This document shows positions 14,727 to 25,213 of a DNA stretch of 64,000 bases, piece by piece. Origin of the DNA: Monilinia fructicola (lineage: Eukaryota > Ascomycota > Leotiomycetes > Helotiales > Sclerotiniaceae); the NCBI GenBank assembly GCA_008692225.1, contig VICG01000003.1, positions 1,047,501-1,111,500 on the forward strand, in the 5' to 3' direction. How positions within the stretch are numbered: the first letter of the stretch is position 1; each line of letters starts with the position of its first letter. The notes below the pieces were generated by a model. The model saw nothing but the letters and a program-made list of their open reading frames with translations, was not told the origin of the DNA and did not search any database. A program made the translations under genes and the position numbers.

Positions 14727-15950
14727 TATCGTGGACGGCTCTACTATCGTTGGAAGGGGAGTGACATACTGGGATGGGTAGATCTTGGCTGCTGAGCGAC
14801 TAACCGGTGTAGAGAACAGGTGCAGGTTTACTGATAATCTTACTATTGATCAACACCACCAAGCATCATCCGCCCCTCCACCCAAAAAACAACCACCTCC
14901 TCTCAATCCCCGACCCAAAGCACCGCACCCCCAGCTCCCCAACAAGACCACCCCAAGCGCCTAAACCAAGAACCTCCCATACCCCCCTCGGAACCCACAA
15001 CCCATCGACCCACCAGACAGTCAACCGATCGAACCAAAGAAGCGATCCCAGAAGCCGACACAAACGCCGACGCAAGCACAATCCGCGACCCAGCAAGCAG
15101 AGTGAGCCCACATCCAGGGTCCCCCCTCGGCGTTCCGCGACAGACGGCCACATCCTCCCATACACCACGCCGCGGGTCGAGCCAGAGAACGAACGGCCCC
15201 AAACAACCCAACGTCCAATGACCCGCCAACTCAACGGGCCGCGATAGATACAGCCGCGAGCCGGAGATCGCCCCCCGCAACATCGCAAAACACCCGCGGA
15301 TATTCGCCCTGCCGCTTTGACCGCACATGATGAGCGATGCCCGCGCTCTACCGCCACGAAGAGACACACCAGCAGCAGTATTCCAAGCAAACCCCCCCCA
15401 GTTTGCCCCCGGGGGAACGCACAAAAACCCCAACACGTGCACCCAGAAATCTTCGATGCGTATGTATACCAAGAGTCGCGCCCCGCATCCAAATCTCCCA
15501 GATGGCACGCGCATACCAACCAACACACCTGCCTGCCTGTCTGCCTGCCTACCTCTACATCCAACTCAAGCCCAACCCAGCCCAGGCTAGCCTAGCCTAG
15601 CCCCCACCCCAACACCCCAAAAACATCCCAAGCGCGGGCAGAGCACCAACGCACCACCTCCCTCGCTCCCTCCCTCAGACAAGCAATCCTCACACCCCAA
15701 GGCCAGCGCAAGCTCCGCACGCCACGGCAAGGAAGATCCAGCGATTTCGCAAAGCCGAAAGATGGGTCGTCGATCAAGCACATTGCATACCCCGAGACGG
15801 CAAATATCTCGCGTGGGAGAGGGCGTGTGGTGGGCGATGTGGGAATGATGTGATGCGATATGATGTGATATGATGTGATATGATGCGGGATGGGATGGGA
15901 TGGGATGGGAGCTGGTGGCTTGACCATGTGTGATTGTGCTTTGTGGCACC
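13956..15950. other. GC-rich, strand-asymmetric island without an assignable gene
   Basis: From about 14000 to 15830 the sequence is unusually GC-rich for this window, and from about 14850 the printed strand is C/A-rich and poor in G and T. T-poverty removes stop codons from plus-strand frames, and the matching A-poverty does so on minus, so several overlapping open frames occur with no protein support. One plus-strand frame, 14850-15590, is open for about 247 codons with only two TGA interruptions (15219 and about 15324) and has no ATG near its start. It reads as Pro/Ser/Thr-rich disordered sequence. Simple repeats inside are GCAT (14184-14208), TTTC (14651-14727) and a 10-bp GATATGATGT-type tandem (about 15850-15905). 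Confidence 0.4.
14651..14727. repeat. (TTTC)n microsatellite
   Basis: About 19 tandem copies of TTTC with no interruption, flanked by non-repetitive sequence. Confidence 0.97.
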
Positions 15951-16625
15951 GGATGAATCGAGGTTGACTGGGTTTGCAGGAGAGGATGATGAGATGGGGT
16001 ATTTTTTTGGAGGAAAGGGGGAGAGGGGGGCTTGAGGCGCTTTGTTCGTGCTTGAATTTCTTTCTTTCTTTCTCCCTCTTTTGCCTCTCATCTGTGAGTA
16101 TGTCTTGTTATGGCTCATGCAGAAGCATCGCTATTGCTGTAACCACAGCCACAGCCTCCTTTACAAAAGACTTGCTGTTTAGATATAACTCGTCACTCGG
16201 AACGGGCTGAGATATCAATTCGAAAGAGTGTAGGGAGAGAGTAGAAAGCAGTGCATGTACTTGTATATACAAGTGTAGGGAGAATATTGGGAGTGTGAAA
16301 TCAACGAAGAAAGCAACTGGTAAAAAGAAGAAATAGAACAGATGCAATGATAACATCATCGCATGCATAGACGCATTCTCATGTTGAACATCTTCATTCA
16401 TCCATTCAACTATATCTGTCCACATCGGTAGACCCTTCCATCATCTATCCACCTCCACACTAAAGTAGTCTATTAATTCCGATGGCATTTGCATTCATTG
16501 CATATCGAATCATTATAATCGTTTCCTCTACCTCTTATTTCGAGAACGTTGTGACTCCATAAAAAACCAGAAGATCCAAATCAATGCCAGATATATGCAT
16601 GCATGCCAGGTATCCCGAAAACGCC
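15951..16625. other. 3' flank of the citrate carrier gene
   Basis: No gene seen. The stretch carries TTTC-rich and GA-rich patches and the likely 3' UTR of the minus-strand carrier gene that ends at 16626. Confidence 0.4.
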
Positions 16626-17801
16626 TTAATGTTTAGCGGTGACTGTTTCACCCGTCAATTTCTCGACGTAAGCTTTCGCCCTGTTGATTTGGCGTTAGTT
16701 TGTTCTTCGAGTTTCATATATTGATCGGCGAGAGGTGCAGTTATGAGAGTGTAGGAGGGGAAGGAAGTGACTTACATATCACCCATAGCAACCATACAAA
16801 TAGTTTGCCAAACGCCCAAACCAATTCTAGGAACAACGCCACGATACAAACCCGAAATTCCATTTTGTCCATAAATATACTTGAAAGTATTTCCGACCGT
16901 CATCTTAGCTGGACGATTAGGATCAACCGTCTTACTCTGCATCTCGACGCGAATAACTTCAATCGGTTGATTCCAAGCGCTCAAACCACCACCCAATGCA
17001 CTCGCTAAAATCTTCTCCCAAGCGTTCAACTTTCCATGCTCGCCCTTCCCAGTCACCTTTCGAATACCACTTTCCGCCAATCGACTCAACCCAAAACGAC
17101 TTCCCCAGTTCGTCATTTGACGAATGGCAACGGCGTTGACACCTTTGTTAATTCCCCTGATACCTTCCTTGCGGTAGATGTTCATGAAGGTGGTCATGGT
17201 ACCGTCAGGCTTGACTCCGGCTTTCGCCATGTTGGTCTTGGTGATTTCGACGGTTTTCATACAGGTGCAGAAACCCATGGTAGCATAGGCTTGAGCAACA
17301 CCACCTGTCACTCCTCCGGTGATACCAGCGGTAAATTCACCGGCGCCGAAGGAGCGGGCGTACCATTCGGCTTCGGAGGCGACGAAGAGGAGGACGGCAC
17401 CTTTGGTGGAGGCTTCGATCCAGGCCCATGGGATAAGTCCTTGGTAAACTGTGGTGAGATTTTGTCAGCTGCTATTCCCGCAGATTGCTAACAATACGTA
17501 GAACGTTTGAATGCAAGCATATCAAACCCAAGCACAACAGGCATCAAAAAAGTACACATGAGCAAGAAAACATACATCCATAAACACCACCTCTACCCCA
17601 AATTCTACCTAGCGCACCAGCAAAAGAATCTCCTCTGTTAGCGGCCATGGTAGTCTTGGTAACCTCCAAGGGCTGACCCAAGGTGGTGACCTCGAACAAA
17701 TTCAAACTGGCACCCAAGAGCAAGTTCGAGAACTTGACAGGTTTCTTTTCTGGAACGGCTGGCTTGCCGGCCAAGGGCACATTGGCGGTGACGGTGGACA
17801 T
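16626..17801 (-). CDS. YHM2: Mitochondrial citrate/2-oxoglutarate carrier, Yhm2 family
   Basis: Inner-membrane carrier that exports citrate in exchange for oxoglutarate. Minus-strand exons 17801-17576, 17448-16776 and 16680-16626 give 317 residues with consistent phases; yeast Yhm2 is 314. Family landmarks: [37 protein letters not shown] at the N-terminus (first carrier repeat, with P-L-E-V-T-K), [51 protein letters not shown] (third repeat) and the C-terminal [10 protein letters not shown]. The start ATG is preceded on the sense strand by a CT-rich tract (printed 17860-17945 is GA-rich), typical of a well-expressed gene. The next gene in this direction is mitochondrial citrate synthase, which makes the substrate. 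Confidence 0.94.
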
Positions 17802-18260
17802 GATAAGGTACGTGGTGTTTTGATTGGGGCCCTGACCAAGGGAATAGGTTGCTTCTTCGCGGGTGAAAGGGCGAAAGGGTGAAAGGGTGGTAAGATGGAA
17901 GTTTGGAGGAAAGGAAGTGAGAGAGAAGAAAAGAACGAAAGATTGATGGATGGATGGATGGATATTTAAATCGTAAACAGAAGGGGGGTGGAAGCTTATG
18001 TGATGTGTTTGTTGAATGGGAGAGCTTTGGGAGATCTACTAACGAAAATGGGAAGAAGCTACTAGGTAATTGAAAGACAGCGGTACTATAACCTTACTGT
18101 AGTAGGATGTAGTAGATGCCAGGTGGGCCCTACAGGATTATTATTATTATTATTATTATTATTTGGGATGGACTGATGCCGGAATTGGGGCCCCGATAAG
18201 ATATTAGAAAGGATAAGAAAGGATGAGACAGGGTATTGTGGAATTGTTGATAATATTGAA
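17802..18260 (-). promoter_or_regulatory. YHM2 upstream region
   Basis: Sense-strand CT-rich tract within about 150 bp of the start codon (printed GA-rich 17865-17945), then a GGAT run (17945-17963) and an ATT trinucleotide repeat (18137-18163). Promoter role is inferred from position. Confidence 0.4.
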
Positions 18261-18770
18261 TATAGAAGAAACTTTCTTTTTAGATGATGGAAATGTATAT
18301 TATTAGTATAAAATGAATTTAATTAAAGGAGAAAGTAGGTATTAGATATACGTATATAGAGATACTATACTCGCTTTATATATATTATATATAAAATATA
18401 TATACTTATTAATAGTTATCTTAATCTTATATAAAAGTTTATTATTTTAAATTATATTATTAATATAATTAAAGATTCTTTAACTCTTTATTTTAAAATA
18501 TTTTATTATTATTCTTAATTTATTAAATAATTATTTATCTTATAAGATAATAAATTAAAGTAACCTTGGAAGCTAATATAAATATACCTAATACTAATTA
18601 CTGAATACTCTATAGGTAATTAGATACCTAGGTAGATACCTAGGTGCTTATATTTTAAATATTATAACTATTCTCTATTATACATCATTATATACCATTA
18701 TAGGAACATAATACTATACAATATAGCGCTATACTTACAATTACCTAATCAACCATTCGTCCCTCAGACC
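18261..18770. other. AT-rich block, possible RIP-degraded relic
   Basis: About 500 bases are almost entirely A and T, with dense TpA (TATATATTATATATAAAATA-like runs near 18380) and no open frame of note. It stands out against flanks of ordinary composition. Such islands in Pezizomycotina are often transposon remnants mutated by repeat-induced point mutation (C to T). No terminal repeats or transposase remains are visible, so the origin is inference. Confidence 0.4.
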
Positions 18771-21517
18771 ATTGTCCGTATAGTATTATTCATTTATCTA
18801 TTAAACACTGGTACTCATAAATACACATCCATGGATCCATGGATGGCTATACAAGTACTAGGTAGGTTCTAATGATTTAAAGCCTGAGGTTACTAGATGA
18901 CTACTAGGTACTCAGATACACCTGGGCACCACTTACTACTTCCAGGTTGTACTAGTAGAAAAAAGAAATGGAACAACCTTGGAACCTTGAAAGCCTCGGC
19001 CATTTGTTGAGAAGCTCAAGCTCAACGAATTACATGTGTTGATGAAATCACCTTAGAGCATCGACTAAAATATTCAGTAAAACATAATATACCTAAAGTG
19101 GCAATTACCAAGTACAGTATTATTAGGTATGCCCAGGTGTATTTAATCAGCCCTTGATTACTTTGGGGGAAGTCCGATTCGAAGTGATTGTTAATTACTG
19201 TGCAATACAGTCATTGTAAGACTTAGCTATACTTCACTGCAACTATACTTCACTGTAACTATACTTCACTAGCTGTACGTCACTGCTGGCTATTTATATT
19301 TCAAAGTATCAGTTTCAGGATTCAAGAGAGAAGAGAACAAGAAGAAACGTACCTACCTAGGTAGGAATGCGACGCCGACAATTACTCTATTGGATGTCAT
19401 ACGGCATTTGTCTTACCATTGGCTTTTGATTGAAAGTCTCGAATTTGATGTGATTAAAGTATTCCAAGGTTGCTGTCAGAATACTACCTACCTACCTAGG
19501 TAAGCTTACTCTATCTAGGTACCTAGGTAGTGTAAATAAGTGCCGAGTGCAGTAGGTAAGAATTGCCCCGCCGATCAACGATATCACAAGATTCAGACAG
19601 CTCGTTGTCAATACAGTACGGCTATGCACTCTTGGAGGCCTAACTTTAAATCCGTTTACCTTTCGGAAATCCTTTCGGTATGATGTGGCCGAGTTACCGC
19701 ACTGGTCATCTTTATCTTCACGTTATGACGGGTTAAGTGACTTCGTCATCGGGGGGATGAGAGTTTATATATCCCATCTCTTCTGCCCGCACGAACCCTT
19801 CCAAAAGCCACTGTTGCGATGCGAGTCTGCAATACTTCGAGATGACCTTCCTTCATGAACCCAAGTCCATACCATCAGAATCATTGCATGTCTTCAACAT
19901 CCAAGACAGACATTCTCACTTTTCTGAATGTCTCTCTCTAAGCGCTGCCAAGCGGCCCCTCGTTCTCACCAATATATTTAGGTTTACGTATCACGACACT
20001 CAAACATCTCTCTGCCTTTTGAAATCATACATCTGCACGACCTTCACCTCCCTTCACACCCCTTATGTATCTCTCACAGTATCTAGACTATCATTCCCTT
20101 ATCGAGGGGTAGGCAACGAACGGAAGTAACGGGCAGACAGCGGCAGCCATCATCATGGACCCGGTGTTATCACAACCCTCGACTCTCGACTCGAGAGCGA
20201 TCACCGAAGCTCACTGCATATCGTCTTGGCTGCGTTAGTATCCATCTTTCCGTCCACTTCCTGTCCTATATACAGTGTGCAATGTGCATACTATATATTG
20301 GGTTCCGGCATGCGTTACCATACTTTCTACCTCTCGATTGATACCCGACTGTGAACTCTCGAGACCTCCCACATATTACCCTTAAATTCAGCCTCAGAAT
20401 TCCCGCATCCTGAATACATCACGGCGGCCATTCTCGAATCCAAAGTTCTCGACCCTATCCTCCATCGTAAAATGCTACATCTACAGATCCCCTCCCCCCA
20501 TTAAAATCCCCTCAATCAATATCCATCCTCTCCCCCTTCAACCCAGAGACGCGAAGAAACATAAAAACTAGACAGTAAGTGACACATCCCACACAACCAA
20601 AAAGCCCCGCATCACCACGCCCCAACTTCCAGGTCACACCTAAGTATACACATCCTCAAAAGCCCTACGAAATTTCCCACGCACCAAGCAAACCCGTAAA
20701 ATCCATGTAGATATCATATAATCTTCACAAGCCCCTCCCTCCCCCCCTCACCAAAAAAAAGAATACACAATAAAACAAGATCCAGATATCCAAACCCAAA
20801 CCCACCCCAACCCGATAAACCAAAAACTCCCCCAACAATACACACGCCGAGATGAAGAGGAACAGATAGATCATCAATCAAACCCTCCAACCACCAACTT
20901 GAACATGCAATCCCACCCCATCCCATCCCATCCCATCCAATACAACACGAAGCCATCATGAAAACCAACGCAGCCCATTCATTCGCAATGTAAATATCAC
21001 TTCAGCTCAATGCCGGTGGTGAGAGACGTGTCCTACTTACTATGCATTTACTCCTATTCTCCTGGGGTCGTCGACGTTCACTTGCTGTCACTGTCCTCGA
21101 ATCAAGTATGTGTTTTGGGTCAATGGATGCGTTCTAGATATATCCATCCTACATATCATCTCATCCTGGAAGGAGCAAGTCAAAAAGTGGGGGTTGGGGG
21201 GGGGGGGTCAAACGAACGAACGAATGCGTTGAAGCGAGTCGATGAAAGGAGGTGCCCATTTCATAAGAGGAGTTCTTTTATCTTTCATTCCACGAGTGCG
21301 AGCATGTTGATAGAATGTACATAAGTCATCATGAGAATAAGTGCATATTCCTGCTCTAGGGCACCTTCAACTGCAACTGCTTGAAAAGAAGATTCTACAA
21401 TTTTACAATGGTCGCTCTATCCAGTCTACACCTCCAATTTCCTTTTTGTCATTAATTCAGGTCGTCCGTGTGAATCCTGGCTAAGTTTACCTCCCCACCA
21501 TCCTTTTTATATCATTC
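18771..21517. other. Gene-poor intergenic DNA between citrate synthase and YHM2
   Basis: No recognisable gene. Contents: CCATGGATCCATGG palindrome at 18829-18842; TACCTAGGTA copies at 19354, 19493 and 19520; a 16-bp tandem (CTATACTTCACTG core) at 19227-19285; a C/A-rich, G-poor stretch at 20450-20960. The open frame at 19842-20129 lacks domain support. The final few hundred bases probably include the citrate synthase 3' UTR. Confidence 0.4.
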
Positions 21518-23367
21518 TTACAACTTGGCTCCAACAATCTCGGCCCACTTCTCGGTGGAGAAGGACTTGGGGCGCTCGATTGGGGCACCGACAGCACGGT
21601 CAATGATCAATTGTGGGAGGACACCAATGGCACGGGAAACACCGAAGAGAACGGTATAGTAGTTGGCCTCAGTCAAACCGTAGTATTGGAGCAAGACACC
21701 GGAATGCTAAGAAAAATGTCAATAATTGTAAATCAACCTTTGGGAATAGAATTTAACTTACAGCATCAACGTTAGGGAATGGGTTCTTGGCTGGAAAGAA
21801 GGAGAGAGAAAGTTAGCAAAATATTCAAGTGTTTGAGATTGAAATGGGAATAGAGGGAGTGGAGTAGTAGGGAGTGCGGGGTTGACATCCACTCTCCGGG
21901 AGCACGGATATAATTCATCAAAAAATTGTACTTACTCTTTCCGTGCTCGGTGAGAACACCTGGAGCAATCTTGTAAACTTGGCTAACAAGCTTGTACATA
22001 GGGTCTGCAAACACAAGTTATTAGAATTTAATTCGTGAATCACGTCTTCAATTATGACTTACCAGATGGCAAGTGCTTCTCGGCAAATTCTCTCTGAGCC
22101 ATGTAACGAGGATCAGTCTTGCGGAGAACGGCGTGACCATAACCTGGAACGACTTGACCGGCGTTAAGAGTGGACCACAAGTAGTTCTTGATGGCCTCAT
22201 CGCTGAGGTCATCACCAATAGCAGCCTTCATCTTGGTGAGCCAGTTCAAAACTTCTTGGTTGGCGAGACCATGGAGAGGACCAGCAAGACCGTTCAAACC
22301 AGCAGCAAGGGACAACATTGGGGAGCTGAGGGCAGATCCAACCAAATGAGTGGTGTGAGCAGAGACGTTACCACCCTCGTGATCAGTGTGGATGGTGAGG
22401 TACAATCTCATCAACTCAACAAAGTCCTTGTTCTCGCCAAATCCGAGTTGGTTGGCGAAGTTGAAGGAGTAATCCTTGTCCTTTTGGACAGCAGCGACCT
22501 TGCCGCCCTTGAAGACGTTTTGGTAGATCCTGGCGGCAATGGTTGGAAGCTTGGCAATCAAATCCATAGAGTCCTCGAAGGTGTGACCCCAGTACTCGGT
22601 CTTCTTGATTCCCTTAGCATAAGCCTTGGCGAATGCGGACTCGTGCTCGAGAGCAGTAACAGCGAGGGAGAATTGTGCCATTGGGTGGAGGTCGCTTGGG
22701 CATCGGTCGATGAGCTCCTCGACGAATTTTGGTACATCGGAACGAGCGGCCCACTCAGCGGAGAGGTCGCGGACTTGTTGCTCGCTGGGAACTTCACCGG
22801 TCAAGAGGAGCCAGAAAAGACCTTGGTGATGTTAGCAATTGCGCGTAGAGGGGGATATCGTAGGAAATCTTACCTTCTGGCAAAGGCTCTTGTCCACCTG
22901 GTGCCTTTGGGAGGAGTTCCTGGCACTCTGGGATGGTCTTTCCTCTGAAGCGGATACCCTCCTCAGAGTCGAGAACTGAACCTTCCCATACCAATGACTT
23001 GATACCACGAGCACCACCGTAGACTTGGTCCAAGGTAATCTCGCCGATAACCTTGTTTCCGTAACCCCTACGAGAATAAGTATATGCAAAAGTTATGTGC
23101 CGGGACTCGACAAGGTGTCTCTTACTTGCGGAGAGCCTTGATTTGCTCAATCTTCTCTGGGAGCTGCTCGGCGAAACGCTCCTTCAAAGTCTAGAGGTCA
23201 AGAATTGTCAGTCAAGCTGTTTTGTGACGCCAAGTGAAATGTTGGGAACATACCTGAGTTTTCGATGAATAGCATCGCATACCATTGAAGGCAACGGACT
23301 TAGCACCGAATGCTGGAGCTCTAACAGATGCTCTAAGAGCGGCTTGGCCAATACGAAGTGATGCCAT
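21518..23367 (-). CDS. CIT1: Citrate synthase, mitochondrial
   Basis: Condenses oxaloacetate and acetyl-CoA to citrate in the matrix. Seven minus-strand exons, 23367-23254, 23190-23126, 23067-22874, 22821-22063, 22004-21936, 21790-21762 (only 29 bp) and 21706-21518, total 1419 bases and 472 residues, all phases consistent. The N-terminus [20 protein letters not shown], ending near RCYSS, is an Arg/Ser/Ala-rich mitochondrial presequence. Active-site elements are present: His in PLHGLANQ (about residue 308), the signature [13 protein letters not shown] (about 351-363) and catalytic Asp in NVDAHSG (about 409). The enzyme is the source of citrate for the carrier gene downstream on the same strand. 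Confidence 0.96.
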
Positions 23368-24972
23368 CTTGAGAAATTGAGTGGGAAAGGCAATAAACAC
23401 AAAGTTGTGAGTAGGAATGGAATAGAAATTTAAGAACAGATTCCGGCTCGTGGACGGAAAAAAGCTCGGAAACCCGCTAGCGTTGAAGCCGACCAATGTA
23501 TCTCAGAAAAAAGGTTCCCAGGTGACTATCTACGTCAACCTTGAATTTTCTATGTACGCGAATTATGCAGGGAATGTAATACGGAAATCCCCATAAATCA
23601 CATAAATCGGTTCAGGTGATTGGTCAGGAAGACGAAAGATGATACTGGAATAATAATATTACAGCCAACGGTTGACTAAGCTGAACGTTTTTGTTGAAAT
23701 TGATTGAATAATAATAATGATGATGATGATGATGATGATGATGATAATAATAACAATACCACTTACAACGCCAGGGCTACGACTAGAATAACTACCTAGG
23801 TACTTAACTGCCTGGTATAGTCTATCGAGTAGAGATACATAGAACTACGACAGTAGTTGTACTGTAGTTATACCTCCTGTACTCTGTAGTACTTACTGCA
23901 CGGCATCAATCAATCAATCAACAACCTTAGCTACGAGGCAATTATAGCGGGGCTTCGATTTATCCGATCGGAAATAAGTTTCTCTTTCTCTCTTTATCAG
24001 GTATCCAGGTAGATATCTACGGAGTACTAGGTAGGTAGGTAGGCACACCTGCACCTGCACCTGCACCTGCAGTCCCAAATGATTCGTTGCCATTGCATCG
24101 TGCTGGTGATTTCTGGGAGAACTTGAATCCATGGATCCATGATATCCCGTCTGTGAAAGAACTGATGTAATCACCTACTAGGTCATGAGTTATGAGGACT
24201 GCACCTCCTACAGCCTACGGAATAATAGGTAGATGAGGAAGGGAAATGATTGATAAGTTCCAAGTTGTAGCAATTTCCAGTACTGTACTATCATTCGTGG
24301 ATTTTGGGTGTCATTTCCTACATATGCCTCTTTCATTCTTTTGAAACCAATCATGTTCTTCAATTGACTCTTCTTATTCACTTGTATCTTGATTCCTGCC
24401 TATGGACAATTTGTGGTTGAATGAAAAACAGCCTTGGCAGAAAACGGCTCACCACGTGACCGTGTACGGCTGATTGCTGTGTTGATGATATCGATGACTA
24501 ACTAGTGTCCGACTAGCGTCGTACATCCAAGCCCTTTCCCTCTTTTTTACTTTTATTACTTAATCGAACCACCGTCGGAAAGCTAGGTATTCAACTTCGA
24601 CAACTTCAACCTCTCCCCCCCAACTTGTCTGATTTCCATCTACTTGCAGGTAATCTATCAAAGAAGAAGAGTAACCAATACTCGTTACATTAGTAGCGAC
24701 TTCTACCTTCTGCCACAAATTATCCAAAACATTCTCAGGGTTCTTAAGAAACTCTAGACTTTACGTGACGGTCGCAGATCCGTAGTCGCGATAGATCTGT
24801 TCATCAAATCTTTCATCGTAGCCCAGTATCTGGATTCGAGTTGGTGAAAAATCAAATCATAGAGAGTAATCTAGATTTTATTGTCACCTCTGCCGATAAC
24901 AATTCGGTCGCGTTGATTTGAAGAACTGAATCCATCCATATTTACAGTGGTCGATATTCATCGATATTCATC
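23368..24972. promoter_or_regulatory. Divergent intergenic region, CIT1 / NRD1-like gene
   Basis: Both flanking genes are transcribed outward, so both promoters should lie here. Contents include a GAT/AAT trinucleotide run (23709-23750), TACCTAGGTA at 23793-23802, TACGGAGTA at 24018-24026, a GCACCT run near 24044-24070 and a CCATGGATCCATG segment at 24129. The 350 bases before 24973 are T/C-rich. No gene seen. Confidence 0.45.
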
Positions 24973-25181
24973 ATGTCTTCAGCAGTAGCTGAACTAGAGG
25001 CTGGCCTCCAGGCCATGGTCCAATTGAGACCTCCTGGTGTTTCTGGTTCTCGCATTCAAGGACTGACAAATCTCTGCACGCAAAACATTCAAGTATGCAC
25101 TTCCATCCCTTCCCTTCCCTTCCCTTCCCTTTCCTAATCGTGTTTGATCTATCATCTCACATACACATACACACACACACA

Positions 25182-25213
<32 letters not shown>

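Noticed and set aside
14866..15564. Three overlapping minus-strand open frames of up to 232 codons
   Set aside because: Gly/Trp/Cys/Arg-rich nonsense composition explained by the A-poor minus strand; the frames overlap one another in different phases.
15587..16118. Open frames rich in His/Ser/Ile on the minus strand
   Set aside because: Arise from GATATGATGT-type tandem repeats at about 15850-15905; no independent support.
19842..20129. 95-codon plus-strand frame
   Set aside because: Ordinary T/C-rich spacer; no recognisable features and no conserved motif.
22073..22948. 291-codon plus-strand frame across citrate synthase
   Set aside because: Antisense shadow of the large citrate synthase exon.
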